DNA of 19,974 nucleotides from NCBI GenBank assembly GCA_002508495.1, contig DANA01000043.1, forward strand, positions 1-19,974, written 5' to 3'. The notes beneath the pieces are model-generated. The model did no database searches and was not told the DNA's origin. It saw only the letters and a list, made by a program, of their open reading frames with translations. This document shows, piece by piece, positions 1 through 7,651 of this stretch; the stretch's first letter is position 1; each line of letters opens with the position of its first letter. Source of the DNA: Methanoregula sp. UBA276. GTDB taxonomy: Archaea; Halobacteriota; Methanomicrobia; Methanomicrobiales; Methanospirillaceae. Both the position numbers and the translations under genes were made by a program.

Positions 1-368
1 CGCTCGAGATCCGCAACCCGCTGCATCGCCTCTTCTTCTTTTTTAGCGGAAAGGAACTCATCTGCCGGCACCGTGCGGGAGAGGGTGATTGACGGAAGGG
101 CGGGGAGGATCAACGCAAGATCGGCAGCATGCTTTGGTCCGCGGTACACCGGCACACCGGTCTCGCGCTCCAACCCGGCAAATGATGCCGTGCACATACC
201 GGAAACGATCACGAGATCATAGTTTTTTCTGCCGATCAACGTCCGGAGGTGATGGGGGGTGAGGAACGATGCAATCTCCCCGGTCACCACGACATCGGCG
301 TCGAACCCCGCAGCTGCTTTTCTGACGAGGTCTTCAGTGGCAGCCCCGGTGGGGAGGAGGATGCGCAT
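1..368 (-). CDS. Dihydropteroate synthase-like protein, N-terminal part (cut by window edge)
   Basis: The minus strand is open from an ATG at 368 to the window edge, giving 122 residues of a longer protein. The N-terminus begins MRILLPTGAATEDLVRKAAA, followed by a VVVTGEIASFLTPHHL stretch and a VPVYRGPKHAADL segment. This matches the N-terminal domain (DUF6513 type) of the methanogen dihydropteroate synthase-like family (TIGR00284). The family is thought to act in the pterin branch of tetrahydromethanopterin synthesis, but its exact reaction is not settled; the TIM-barrel half lies outside the window. The start is only about 20 nt from a TATA-like element at 388-397, so the mRNA is probably leaderless. 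It is divergent from the PHP-domain gene. The family call rests on recognition of the N-terminus only. Confidence 0.75.
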   Translation of the reverse strand, partial: MRILLPTGAATEDLVRKAAAGFDADVVVTGEIASFLTPHHLRTLIGRKNYDLVIVSGMCTASFAGLERETGVPVYRGPKHAADLALILPALPSITLSRTVPADEFLSAKKEEEAMQRVADLE

Positions 369-409
369 AAGTTCCCTTAATACCAGAGAGATAAAAACAC
401 TATGATCAG
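369..409. promoter_or_regulatory. 41-nt divergent promoter between DHPS-like and PHP genes
   Basis: The segment between the two ATGs holds a single AT-rich element (AGATAAAAAC at about 387-396) that reads as a TATA-like box on either strand. It lies about 14-25 nt from both start codons. Both transcripts should be leaderless or nearly so; no Shine-Dalgarno sequence precedes either start. Confidence 0.45.
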
Positions 410-1087
410 ATGCTTGTCTGCGACCTCCATGTCCATACCCGGTATTCCCGGGACGGCGAGAGCAGTGTCGAGGAGATCCTCAAAAAAGCCGAAGAGGCCG
501 GGCTCGACGCCATTGCCATCACGGACCACGATACCGTTGACGGAGTAAAGCATGCACTGACCGTTCCATCGAAGGTACTGGTCATTCCGGGTATCGAGGT
601 CTCGACACGGCAGGGGCACCTCCTCGTTCTCGGAATTTCCGAGGTCGTCCCTGCCGGTCTTGATGTGGTCGATACCGTCAATATTGCCCGGGGAATGGGA
701 GCACTCCTGATCCTCCCGCACCCGTACCACATCTGGCGCCACGGGGTTGGCAGGAAAAAGAAAGCTGGCCTCGCCGTCGTGGATGCCATCGAAGTATTCA
801 ACAGCCGGTACATTGTCGGATCGGCCAACAGCAAGGCAGCCCGCATAGCCCGGAGAATGGGCAAACCCTGTGTTGGCGGCAGCGATGCCCACAACGCAAA
901 ATATGTCGGGTACGGGAGGACGTACGTGGATGCCGAGAAGAATGTCCCTGCCATCCTCGATGCAATCCGTGCCGGTAACGTCTCCTGCGGCGGCAAAAAG
1001 ACGCCGTTGCGCACCTATACACGCCAGTCTCTCTCCAACACATGGCGGAAGATACGAAGGATAACACGGTGTGTCCAGCTCCGGTGA
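410..1087 (+). CDS. PHP-domain metal-dependent phosphoesterase
   Basis: This 225-residue protein has the ordered metal-binding motifs of the PHP (polymerase and histidinol phosphatase) superfamily: DLHVHT (H7, H9), ITDHD (D39-D41), GIEVS (E63), LPHPYH (H104, H107) and GGSDAH (D159, H161). These usually bind two or three divalent metals and hydrolyse phosphate esters or nucleotides. It is a stand-alone domain of usual length with no polymerase or other fused domain. The substrate cannot be told from sequence; known relatives include 3',5'-nucleotide bisphosphate phosphatases, RNase AM-like enzymes and histidinol-phosphatase-like proteins. Its 3' end overlaps truA, suggesting co-transcription. 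A Lys/Arg-rich C-terminal tail (from about residue 196) may contact RNA or nucleotides, which is inference. Confidence 0.85.
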   Translation: MLVCDLHVHTRYSRDGESSVEEILKKAEEAGLDAIAITDHDTVDGVKHALTVPSKVLVIPGIEVSTRQGHLLVLGISEVVPAGLDVVDTVNIARGMGALLILPHPYHIWRHGVGRKKKAGLAVVDAIEVFNSRYIVGSANSKAARIARRMGKPCVGGSDAHNAKYVGYGRTYVDAEKNVPAILDAIRAGNVSCGGKKTPLRTYTRQSLSNTWRKIRRITRCVQLR

Positions 1088-1872
1088 GGCTTGCATTCCG
1101 CGTCTCGTATCTGGGGAGCCGCTTCTTCGGTTCCCAGATGCAGGCCGCGAGCCGGACCGTGGAAGGGGAGTTTGTCGCAGCCTGCCAGCGGCTCAGCCTC
1201 TTTGATGACTGGCGGGAGGCCGGGTTCCAGTTCGCCGGACGCACCGACCGGGGCGTGCATGCCTGCGGGCAGGTGGCGGCATTCTCGACACGTGTACCGG
1301 AGCGTGCCGCAAGGACCATCAATACCCGGCTGCCCCCCGACTGCTGGTGTACCGGGTTTGCAGAAGTACCACCTGAATTTCACCCGCGGTATGATGCCCG
1401 GTCCCGCACGTACCGGTACTACTATCCCGCTCCTCCGGGTGATATCGCTGCCATGAACCGTGCTTCAGCTCTGTTTTGTGGCACCCACAATTTCACGAAC
1501 TTTGCCCGGGTACGGGATAAAAACCCGTTCCGGAAGGTTCTTTTTTGTGAAGTCCGGACCGAGGACGGGTTTGTGTTCTTCGAGGTTACCGCAGAGAGTT
1601 TCCTCTGGCACCAGGTACGGTCCATGGCAACAGCACTCCTTCGTGTCGGAAACGGAGAAGCATCTGAAGACTCGGTACGCGAACTCCTTGAGGGGCCGGC
1701 GGAACGACCGCTCCAGCCGGCTCCAGCCGAGGGGCTGGTCCTCTGGGATACCGATGTGGGGATCTCCTTGACCCCGCTTGAGGCCCGGGAGCGCAGTAGT
1801 AAATTCCTCGATCACCTCCGATCCCATCACGCGCTGATGGAAAAGGTCTGCGGGACGCTCCTTACCCGCTGA
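1042..1872 (+). CDS. truA: tRNA pseudouridine(38-40) synthase TruA
   Basis: TruA isomerises uridines 38, 39 and 40 in the tRNA anticodon arm to pseudouridine. The motif GRTDRGVHACGQVAAF places the catalytic aspartate at D69 in the standard RTDxGVHA context. Further family hallmarks are YLGSRFFGSQ near the N-terminus, the RTYRYYY strand and FLWHQVRSM near residue 195. Length (276 aa) is normal. The ATG at 1042 lies 46 nt inside the PHP gene and has no clear Shine-Dalgarno. A GTG at 1084, overlapping the PHP stop as GTGA and just before the conserved VRLAFRVSYLG start of the fold, is a realistic alternative. The gene converges on malic enzyme with only 20 nt between the two stops. Confidence 0.93.
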   Translation: MAEDTKDNTVCPAPVRLAFRVSYLGSRFFGSQMQAASRTVEGEFVAACQRLSLFDDWREAGFQFAGRTDRGVHACGQVAAFSTRVPERAARTINTRLPPDCWCTGFAEVPPEFHPRYDARSRTYRYYYPAPPGDIAAMNRASALFCGTHNFTNFARVRDKNPFRKVLFCEVRTEDGFVFFEVTAESFLWHQVRSMATALLRVGNGEASEDSVRELLEGPAERPLQPAPAEGLVLWDTDVGISLTPLEARERSSKFLDHLRSHHALMEKVCGTLLTR

Positions 1873-1892
1873 CGGGGCCAGGTAGTTTCAGG

Positions 1893-3101
1893 TCAATCAA
1901 AGGACCGGGCACAGCCACTTGATACCGCTGCCGCACTCACTGCCCGGGCAACCGCCCTGACCACATCCCGGTCAAGGACCGGCGGAAGGATGCGGTTTTT
2001 CTGCGGGTGGGTCACGTAATCCGCAAGGGCATGGGCAGCAGCAACTTTCATCTCGTCGGAGATGCGGGTTGCATGCACATCGAGAGCCCCGCGGAAGATG
2101 CCGGGAAAAGCGAGTGCATAGTTGATCTGGTTCGGGTATTCATTCCGGGCAGTCCCGACAATGGCAGCACCGGCTACGTGGGCATCGTGGGGCAGGATCT
2201 CGGGGACCGGGCTTGCAAGGGCAAAGATGATAGGATTGCTGTTCATGGACCGGATCATGGGCGGGGTAACAATGGCTGGTGCGGACACGCCGATACAGAC
2301 ATCCGCCCCTTCCAGTGCATCTTCGACCGTGCCGGTCCTTGCTGCATGGTTGGTCTCCTCCGCGATGATGAACTTGTACTTGTTGGCGTACAGGCCGTCC
2401 CGGTTCCGGTGGATGATTCCCATTTTGTCACATACGATAATGTCGTTGACGCTGCTGCAGAGGTTGGGATTGTACCCGATACAGCGCAGCATCCTTATGA
2501 TCGCAAATCCGGCAGCACCCGCCCCGATTACGACAATATTGAGGTCCTCGAACCGTTTTTTCGTAACCCGGCAGGCATTGATGAGGGCTGCGAGCACGAC
2601 GACGGCAGTCCCGTGCTGGTCATCGTGCATGACCGGGATCCCGATTCCCTGCAATGCCTCCTCGAGTTCGAAACACTTGGGGGCAGCAATATCCTCAAGG
2701 GCGATACCGCCAAAGACCGGGGCGATATTTTTTACTTCATCGACAAATTCCGTGTGGTAATTTTCAAAGCAGATCGGGAACGCATCGATATCTGCAAGTT
2801 TCTTGAAAAGGAGGGCTTTTCCCTCCATGACGGGGATTGCAGCGTATCCCCCGACATTCCCCAGAGAAAGTACCCGTGATCCATCGCTGACGATTGCGAT
2901 GGTGTTGGCCTTGAGCGTGTACTTGTACGCGCGATCCTTGTTTTTCGCGATCTCCCGGCAGACCTCCGCAACGCCCGGGGTATATGCAAGGGAAAGGTCG
3001 TGCCGGTTTTTCAGCGGGACTTTCGAGTACACCTCGATCTTCCCGCGGTGCTTTTCATGGAGCTCAACGGATTCGGTGTAAATGTCCTTTTTTGCGCTCA
3101 T
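1893..3101 (-). CDS. Malic enzyme (malate dehydrogenase, oxaloacetate-decarboxylating)
   Basis: This is a cytoplasmic short-form malic enzyme that oxidatively decarboxylates malate to pyruvate and CO2 with NAD(P)+. From the ATG at 3101 the protein has 402 residues. It carries AYTPGVAEVC (probable general-acid Tyr40), the MEGKALLFKKL region (catalytic Lys95), an acidic metal-site stretch ALEDIAAP (about 135-142), HDDQHGTAVVV (159-169), and a Rossmann GAGAAGFA (193-200) for the cofactor. A TTG 15 nt upstream would add five residues, but the ATG is better placed after an AAGG-like sequence. ArsC lies 72 nt upstream on the same strand, with a 12-bp palindrome in the gap. In methanogens the enzyme probably balances C3/C4 pools; cofactor preference is not readable by eye. 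Confidence 0.9.
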   Translation of the reverse strand: MSAKKDIYTESVELHEKHRGKIEVYSKVPLKNRHDLSLAYTPGVAEVCREIAKNKDRAYKYTLKANTIAIVSDGSRVLSLGNVGGYAAIPVMEGKALLFKKLADIDAFPICFENYHTEFVDEVKNIAPVFGGIALEDIAAPKCFELEEALQGIGIPVMHDDQHGTAVVVLAALINACRVTKKRFEDLNIVVIGAGAAGFAIIRMLRCIGYNPNLCSSVNDIIVCDKMGIIHRNRDGLYANKYKFIIAEETNHAARTGTVEDALEGADVCIGVSAPAIVTPPMIRSMNSNPIIFALASPVPEILPHDAHVAGAAIVGTARNEYPNQINYALAFPGIFRGALDVHATRISDEMKVAAAHALADYVTHPQKNRILPPVLDRDVVRAVARAVSAAAVSSGCARSFD

Positions 3102-3125
3102 AAAAACCTTGGGCAAAAGGATGCG

Positions 3126-3137
3126 TCAATGCATTGA
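3126..3137. repeat. 12-bp perfect palindrome upstream of malic enzyme
   Basis: TCAATGCATTGA is a perfect dyad located 25-36 nt before the malic enzyme ATG, in the 72-nt gap after arsC. The position is that of a promoter or operator rather than a terminator, since no oligo-T tract follows on the minus strand. Function is inferred only. Confidence 0.4.
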
Positions 3138-3172
3138 ATGCGCGTATGAGGTCATCAATGTTATCACGCCTG

Positions 3173-3586
3173 TCAGCCGAATGTTGCATCGATCCATTCC
3201 CCAATCGCGTCACGGACCCGCCGGTAGATGGCAAGGCTCTCCTCGTCTGTGCCCGGCACCAGGTGGGGGTCCAAAAATGCGTGGTGAATTGTCCTTGCCG
3301 CGCCCGGCACAACCGGGCAGGCAGCATGAGCATTGTCGCATAATGTTACCGCAAGGTCAAACCGGTCGTTCTTATATTCGGCAAGTGTCTTGGAACGGTG
3401 GTGTGAGATGTCGATCCCGATCTCCTGCATCACCTGGATTGCCCGCGTGCTGACTTTCGACTGGCGGGTTCCTGCCGAGAAGACCGTAAACTTGCTGCCG
3501 AATTTTGCCCGGAGCAGTCCCTCTGCCATCTGGGAACGGGCAGCGTTTGCCGTGCAGATAAAAAGGACCCGTATTTTTTTTGTCAT
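3173..3586 (-). CDS. arsC: ArsC-type arsenate reductase / low-molecular-weight protein tyrosine phosphatase family
   Basis: The 137-residue protein has the phosphatase P-loop CTANAARS at residues 11-18 (nucleophile C11, R17) and the FLDPH acid loop (D106). It also has two further cysteines at C83 and C90 in VTLCDNAHAACPV. This C11/C83/C90 pattern matches the three-cysteine cascade of thioredoxin-coupled arsenate reductases (Staphylococcus pI258 type), which reduce arsenate to arsenite. Plain phosphatases lack the later pair, so the reductase call is favoured. No arsR, arsenite pump or thioredoxin gene is adjacent, so it may be a stand-alone housekeeping detoxification gene. A TATA-like GATAAAT on the minus strand at 3621-3627 lies about 35 nt before the ATG. 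Confidence 0.85.
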   Translation of the reverse strand: MTKKIRVLFICTANAARSQMAEGLLRAKFGSKFTVFSAGTRQSKVSTRAIQVMQEIGIDISHHRSKTLAEYKNDRFDLAVTLCDNAHAACPVVPGAARTIHHAFLDPHLVPGTDEESLAIYRRVRDAIGEWIDATFG

Positions 3587-3854
3587 TCTCTCTCCCGCAG
3601 GGGCCGGATAACAAGTGCAGATTTATCCGTTTCGTTTTTTAACCGGGCCAGCATTCTTCCGGTACCTGCACGATCACGCGGTTCCCCCTGCCCATTATGG
3701 TACCCGTGTTGCCAGTACGGGTATTTAAAAATCTTGAAAGAACAGGAAACGATCAACCAGGACGAGAACATACACAGCCGTGAATCGTTCGCCGGATCAC
3801 GCACATCGACAATATCGCAATGCATTTGAACTTGTCTTCAGCAGTATTTCTGGT
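3587..3854. promoter_or_regulatory. Divergent promoter region between arsC and the cysteine-cluster gene
   Basis: This 268-nt region holds a minus-strand TATA-like element (GATAAAT, 3621-3627) for arsC and a plus-strand one (TATTTAAAA, 3722-3730) for the cysteine-cluster gene. The stretch 3780-3854 is an open extension of the downstream frame from a GTG. It uses codons that are rare in the neighbouring genes (CGA, CAA, CGT, TCT), so it is more likely 5' untranslated. Confidence 0.45.
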
Positions 3855-4364
3855 ATGGCACCATTCATCTGCGACCGGTGCGGAAAATGCTGCGTCAGTC
3901 TTGGCCAGTCCATCACGATCGAGCGCCAGCTGAACGACCGTGATTATTACTGCCGCTCCAAAATCGACAATACGATCTTCCTTGCCCATGTGGATGAGGA
4001 ATTCCGCGAGGAGATTGCCGATGAATTCCTGGCCGCGGGATCCTCTTCGGATGATGGGGTAAAGATGCCCTGCCCATTCCTCCGAAAACGTCCCTCTGGC
4101 ACCGAATACTGCTGTGCCATCTACGCAACGCGCCCGAAAGTCTGCAAGGATTTCCTGTGCTACCACATGCTCATCCGTACCCGTGATGGTGCGATCTGCG
4201 GGAGGGTAATCGGGAAAAATACCCTGCGGACCGAAGATCCGGAACTTGAACGGATCTGGAACGCAGAGGTGACTCCCGTACCTTTTACCAATGCTTTGGA
4301 ATGGATAAAACAGGTCACTGCGATCCTGGCGGGTCATGGATATTGGGCCGAATCCGTTGAATAA
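3855..4364 (+). CDS. YkgJ-family cysteine-cluster protein (putative Zn/Fe-S binding)
   Basis: From the ATG at 3855 the product is 169 residues with an N-terminal CDRCGKCC cluster (C6, C9, C12, C13), a CPFL cysteine (C73), and a second cluster CCAIYATRPKVCKDF (C86, C87, C97) with C102 close behind. This spacing is typical of the YkgJ/UPF0153 family (CxxCxxCC ... CxIYxxRPxxC), thought to bind zinc or an iron-sulphur cluster; its biochemical role is unknown. A GTG at 3780 would add 25 residues, but that extension has atypical codon use and no ribosome-binding site. The stop codon is only 6 nt from the convergent end of trpA. Family assignment is good; function is open. Confidence 0.82.
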   Translation: MAPFICDRCGKCCVSLGQSITIERQLNDRDYYCRSKIDNTIFLAHVDEEFREEIADEFLAAGSSSDDGVKMPCPFLRKRPSGTEYCCAIYATRPKVCKDFLCYHMLIRTRDGAICGRVIGKNTLRTEDPELERIWNAEVTPVPFTNALEWIKQVTAILAGHGYWAESVE

Positions 4365-4367
4365 AAA
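4363..4367 (-). terminator. Oligo-T end of the trp operon
   Basis: Directly after the trpA stop the minus strand reads CCC then TTTTT. This fits archaeal oligo-T termination. The tract lies over the stop codon of the convergent cysteine-cluster gene. Confidence 0.4.
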
Positions 4368-4370
4368 GGG

Positions 4371-5159
4371 TTACAGGGCCTTCTTCATCGATGCAACAAA
4401 GGTCCTGAGATCCTGATCCATTTTATCCGGATCCTTGAAGTTCTTCTCAATGATATCCACGATCGCGCTGCCGACTATGACCCCGTCGGCTCCGGCCCCC
4501 GCACAGGTCGTTGCCTGTGCCGGTTTCGAGATGCCGAACCCGAGCGCGAGCGGGACTTCGGTGAATTTCCGGACCCGTTTGACAAGATCGAGCGCTTCTG
4601 CTGATACGGTATCGCGGACCCCGGTCACCCCGAGGACTGCGACAAGGTAGAGGTACCCTCGGGACCGTGCCGCGATCTTCTGGATCCGTTCGCTGGATGT
4701 GGTCTGCGTGATAAGGAAGATGGGATCAATGTAATGCCGAAGCGCTGCCTTGTAGACTTCATCCGACTCCTCGACGGGCATGTCGGCAATGAGGATGCCA
4801 TCCACCCCGGCCTCACGGGCTTCCCGGTAGAACCGGTCAATACCCCGGTGATACACCATGTTGTAATAGGCAAGGAAGACAATGGGGACCTCCGATCTCT
4901 TCCGGATTTCCCGGACAATTTCAAAGACCATATCAACGGTCGCACCCGCGGCGAGTGCCCGTTCATCCGCTTTCTGTATCGTCGGACCATCGGCAACCGG
5001 GTCCGAGAACGGCACACCCAGTTCAAGGATGTCGGTCCCGGCTTCGATGAGTGCCATCGCTGCCCGGATGCTGGTGTCCCGGTCAGGATCGCCTGCCACG
5101 GTAAACCCGATGAATGCCGGTCTTTTCCGGCCGGCAAATGCCGCGTCAATCCTTCTCAT
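4371..5159 (-). CDS. trpA: Tryptophan synthase alpha chain
   Basis: TrpA cleaves indole-3-glycerol phosphate to indole and glyceraldehyde-3-phosphate and passes indole through a tunnel to TrpB in the alpha2-beta2 complex. The 262-residue protein has the signature LELGVPFSDPVADGPTIQ. Its E46 and D57 correspond to the catalytic Glu49 and Asp60 of the Salmonella enzyme. The phosphate-binding part GFGISKP and GADGVIVGSAIV lie near residues 207-230. It is the last gene of the trp operon; its ATG overlaps the trpB stop by 4 nt. An oligo-T tract follows the stop at once. Length and motifs are normal. Confidence 0.97.
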   Translation of the reverse strand: MRRIDAAFAGRKRPAFIGFTVAGDPDRDTSIRAAMALIEAGTDILELGVPFSDPVADGPTIQKADERALAAGATVDMVFEIVREIRKRSEVPIVFLAYYNMVYHRGIDRFYREAREAGVDGILIADMPVEESDEVYKAALRHYIDPIFLITQTTSSERIQKIAARSRGYLYLVAVLGVTGVRDTVSAEALDLVKRVRKFTEVPLALGFGISKPAQATTCAGAGADGVIVGSAIVDIIEKNFKDPDKMDQDLRTFVASMKKAL

Positions 5160-6331
5160 GATCCCACCCCCGGAAGTCCGGCAATTTCAGCAACGTCCTT
5201 GTCCCCGCGCCCGGAGAGGTTAATGACAACGATATCGTCCCGGTCGAACCGGCCAGCATTCTTCATGACCCACGCCACGGCATGCGCGGATTCAAGTGCC
5301 GGTATGATCCCCTCTTTTTCTGAAAGGAACCGGAAAGCCGATAGGACATCCGGGTCGTTTGCGGCAGTATAGTTGACCCTCCCGCTGTCTTTGAGCATCG
5401 CGTGCTCAGGTCCTACTCCCGGGTAATCAAGGCCGGCGGAGATGCTGTGGGTCGGGAGGACCTGCCCGTCCCCGTCCTGCAGCAGGTACGAGAGGGTGCC
5501 GTGCAATACCCCGGCTTCGCCGGCACAGAGCGTGGCCGAATGGTTACCGGTCTCGATCCCCTCGCCCCCGGCTTCGACCCCGACTAGCTCCACGTTGTCC
5601 TTCACGAACGGGTAGAAGATCCCCATGGCATTCGAACCGCCGCCCACGCAGGCAACGACCGTGTCCGGAAGCCTGCCCTCCCGCTTCATCACCTGCCGCC
5701 GGGTCTCCCGGCCGATAACCGACTGGAAGTCACGAACCATCAGGGGATACGGGTGCGGCCCGACAACTGACCCGATCAGGTAATACGTGTCCCGCACATT
5801 TGTCACCCAGTCGCGGAGGGCTTCATTGATCGCATCCTTGAGTGTGCGGGTGCCTGAAGTGACCGGGATCACCTTCGCACCCATCAGCTCCATCCGGAAG
5901 ACATTGAGGGCCTGCCGTTTGGTATCCACCTCCCCCATGTAGACCTCGACCGGCATGCCGAGTGCGGCCCCGACGATCGCGGTTGCGACCCCGTGCTGCC
6001 CGGCACCCGTTTCTGCGATGAGCCGCTTCTTGCCCATGTGCCGTGCGAGCAGTGCCTGGCCGAGCGTGTTGTTGAGTTTGTGCGAACCCCCGTGGACGAG
6101 GTCTTCGCGCTTGAGGTAGATTTTGCACCCAAGTTCCCGCGACGCGTTCGGGCAGAAGGTGAGCGGCGTTGCGCGGCCGGCGTAATCCTTCTGGAATGCG
6201 GCCAGGTCGTGGACAAACCGCCGGTCTTTCCGGAGGGTGGCATACGCGGTTTCCAGTTCAACAAGGGCGCTCATCAGGGTTTCTGAAACATACTGTCCTC
6301 CGTATTTCCCGAACCTTCCCGAGTTCTGCAT
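5156..6331 (-). CDS. trpB: Tryptophan synthase beta chain
   Basis: TrpB condenses indole with L-serine to give tryptophan, using pyridoxal phosphate. From the ATG at 6331 the protein has 391 residues. It shows GRFGKYGGQYV at the N-terminus, the PLP lysine K85 in GGSHKLNN, the catalytic glutamate E107 in AETGAGQHG, and the phosphate-binding GGGSNAMG at 230-237. This is the TrpB1 type that pairs with TrpA. A GGGGTG ribosome-binding sequence sits about 6 nt before this ATG, inside the end of trpF, which decides the start over an upstream TTG at 6355. The gap to the trpF stop is 1 nt and the overlap with trpA is 4 nt. Confidence 0.97.
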   Translation of the reverse strand: MQNSGRFGKYGGQYVSETLMSALVELETAYATLRKDRRFVHDLAAFQKDYAGRATPLTFCPNASRELGCKIYLKREDLVHGGSHKLNNTLGQALLARHMGKKRLIAETGAGQHGVATAIVGAALGMPVEVYMGEVDTKRQALNVFRMELMGAKVIPVTSGTRTLKDAINEALRDWVTNVRDTYYLIGSVVGPHPYPLMVRDFQSVIGRETRRQVMKREGRLPDTVVACVGGGSNAMGIFYPFVKDNVELVGVEAGGEGIETGNHSATLCAGEAGVLHGTLSYLLQDGDGQVLPTHSISAGLDYPGVGPEHAMLKDSGRVNYTAANDPDVLSAFRFLSEKEGIIPALESAHAVAWVMKNAGRFDRDDIVVINLSGRGDKDVAEIAGLPGVGS

Positions 6332-6332
6332 G

Positions 6333-6905
6333 TTACGCACCCCGGCACGCGGCAATGAATTTGTGGACTTTCTCCTGATCTTTTATACCGGGCGAGCGTT
6401 CCGTGCCGGTTGCCACGTCAACGGCATATGGCCGGACCCTGCGGATGGCATCCCCCACGTTATCCGGCGTAAGGCCCCCGGCAAGGATGACCGGTACGGG
6501 GGAGTGCCGTACCATCTCTTCCGCGTACCCGAGATCGCAGTGCCGACCGCCCCCGTGACTGTCATCGACAATAATGGCATCTGCATCTTTTGGAAGGGGA
6601 TCTCCCCGTGCAACGGCGCGGATGATCCGGGCCTTTGGCCGCGTTTTGAATGCAAACGGGGAAAAGATCTGGATTGCCGCCGCTCCCGTGGAGAGGATCT
6701 GATCAAGCTCTTCTGCCGATTGCGTATGCGTCACTGCTACGGTTGTGGTGAACGGACCAACGGAGGAGAAGATCTCCTGAGCACGTTCAACGGAAACGTT
6801 CCGCTTTGAATCCGAGAAGAGGACAACGCCGATGGCATCCGCGCCTTCCTGTTCAGCAAACCGTGCATCTTCCGGGCGGGTGATTCCGCAGATCTTTATG
6901 CGCAT
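6333..6905 (-). CDS. trpF: Phosphoribosylanthranilate isomerase
   Basis: TrpF carries out the Amadori rearrangement of N-(5'-phosphoribosyl)anthranilate to CdRP, the fourth enzyme of the pathway. The 190-residue TIM barrel begins MRIKICGITRPEDA with catalytic Cys6. The general-acid aspartate is in IIVDDSHGGG (D114 or D115), and the phosphate loops are LAGGLTPDNV and DVATGTERSPGIKD. The usual DVSSGVE motif has drifted to DVATGTE. It is slightly short for the family but complete. Its ATG lies 10 nt inside the end of trpC, so it is translationally coupled. Confidence 0.95.
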   Translation of the reverse strand: MRIKICGITRPEDARFAEQEGADAIGVVLFSDSKRNVSVERAQEIFSSVGPFTTTVAVTHTQSAEELDQILSTGAAAIQIFSPFAFKTRPKARIIRAVARGDPLPKDADAIIVDDSHGGGRHCDLGYAEEMVRHSPVPVILAGGLTPDNVGDAIRRVRPYAVDVATGTERSPGIKDQEKVHKFIAACRGA

Positions 6906-7651
6906 ACAAATTCCTCCAGTTTCTTTTTCGGGTGATTGTGCGACATGATAGACGAACCGATCAGGAACGCATCACAATACGGTTTCATCTCCCGGACATC
7001 GTCAGCGGACCGCATCCCGCTCTCCGAGATGATGAGTCTGTCCTCCTTCCTGATCTCTCCCGAGATGAGCCGGGTTGTTGACCGGTCAATCCCGAGTGTC
7101 GTAAGGTTCCGGTTGTTGATGCCGATGAGGGTTGCTCGTGTTGCACATGCGCATTTTGCTTCTTCTGCGGTGTGAACTTCCACGAGGGGTTCGAGACCCT
7201 GCGCGATGGCAAGATCGACAAAGCCGGAAAGCCGGTCGTTGAGAACCGCGGCAATGAGCAGAACCGCATCCGCCCCCAATGCCCGTGATTCGGCTACCTG
7301 TCTCTCGTCAATGATGAAGTCCTTACGGAGAACCGGCAGGTTCACGGCGCTCTTTACCCGCGCAATATCCTGTACCGCCCCCCCGAAGAAATAGGGTTCG
7401 GTAAGGACCGAGAGCGCGACGCAACCTCCTGTTGAGAGATCTCCTGCCATCATGGCCATGTCGATATTCCTGCGGATAATCCCCCTGCTCGGGGAGGCAC
7501 ATTTGATCTCGGCAATGATTGCGTTGTGTCCGTTCCGGTTGCGGATCGCTTCCGAAAGACGAACCCGGTCTCCTGGCAGGGCATCAGGATATGATGCCGG
7601 CAGCTGCGCCACCCGCTTCCTGGTCTTCTCAAGTATTCTCTCAAGTATCAT
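6896..7651 (-). CDS. trpC: Indole-3-glycerol phosphate synthase
   Basis: TrpC closes the indole ring of CdRP with loss of CO2 and water. The 251-residue TIM barrel shows EIKCASPSRG (E48, K50), LRKDFIIDERQV with the catalytic lysine K110, LVEVHT with E158, IGINNRNL with N180, and ISESGM for phosphate binding. These correspond closely to E51, K53, K110, E159 and N180 of the Sulfolobus enzyme. It is a stand-alone enzyme, not fused to TrpF as in E. coli. Its start overlaps the trpD stop by 4 nt and its end overlaps trpF by 10 nt. Confidence 0.97.
   Translation of the reverse strand: MILERILEKTRKRVAQLPASYPDALPGDRVRLSEAIRNRNGHNAIIAEIKCASPSRGIIRRNIDMAMMAGDLSTGGCVALSVLTEPYFFGGAVQDIARVKSAVNLPVLRKDFIIDERQVAESRALGADAVLLIAAVLNDRLSGFVDLAIAQGLEPLVEVHTAEEAKCACATRATLIGINNRNLTTLGIDRSTTRLISGEIRKEDRLIISESGMRSADDVREMKPYCDAFLIGSSIMSHNHPKKKLEEFVCA

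Noticed and set aside
2007..2879. Long plus-strand open frame opposite malic enzyme
   Set aside because: It is antisense to a clear malic enzyme, has no family resemblance and reflects the GC-rich codon pattern.
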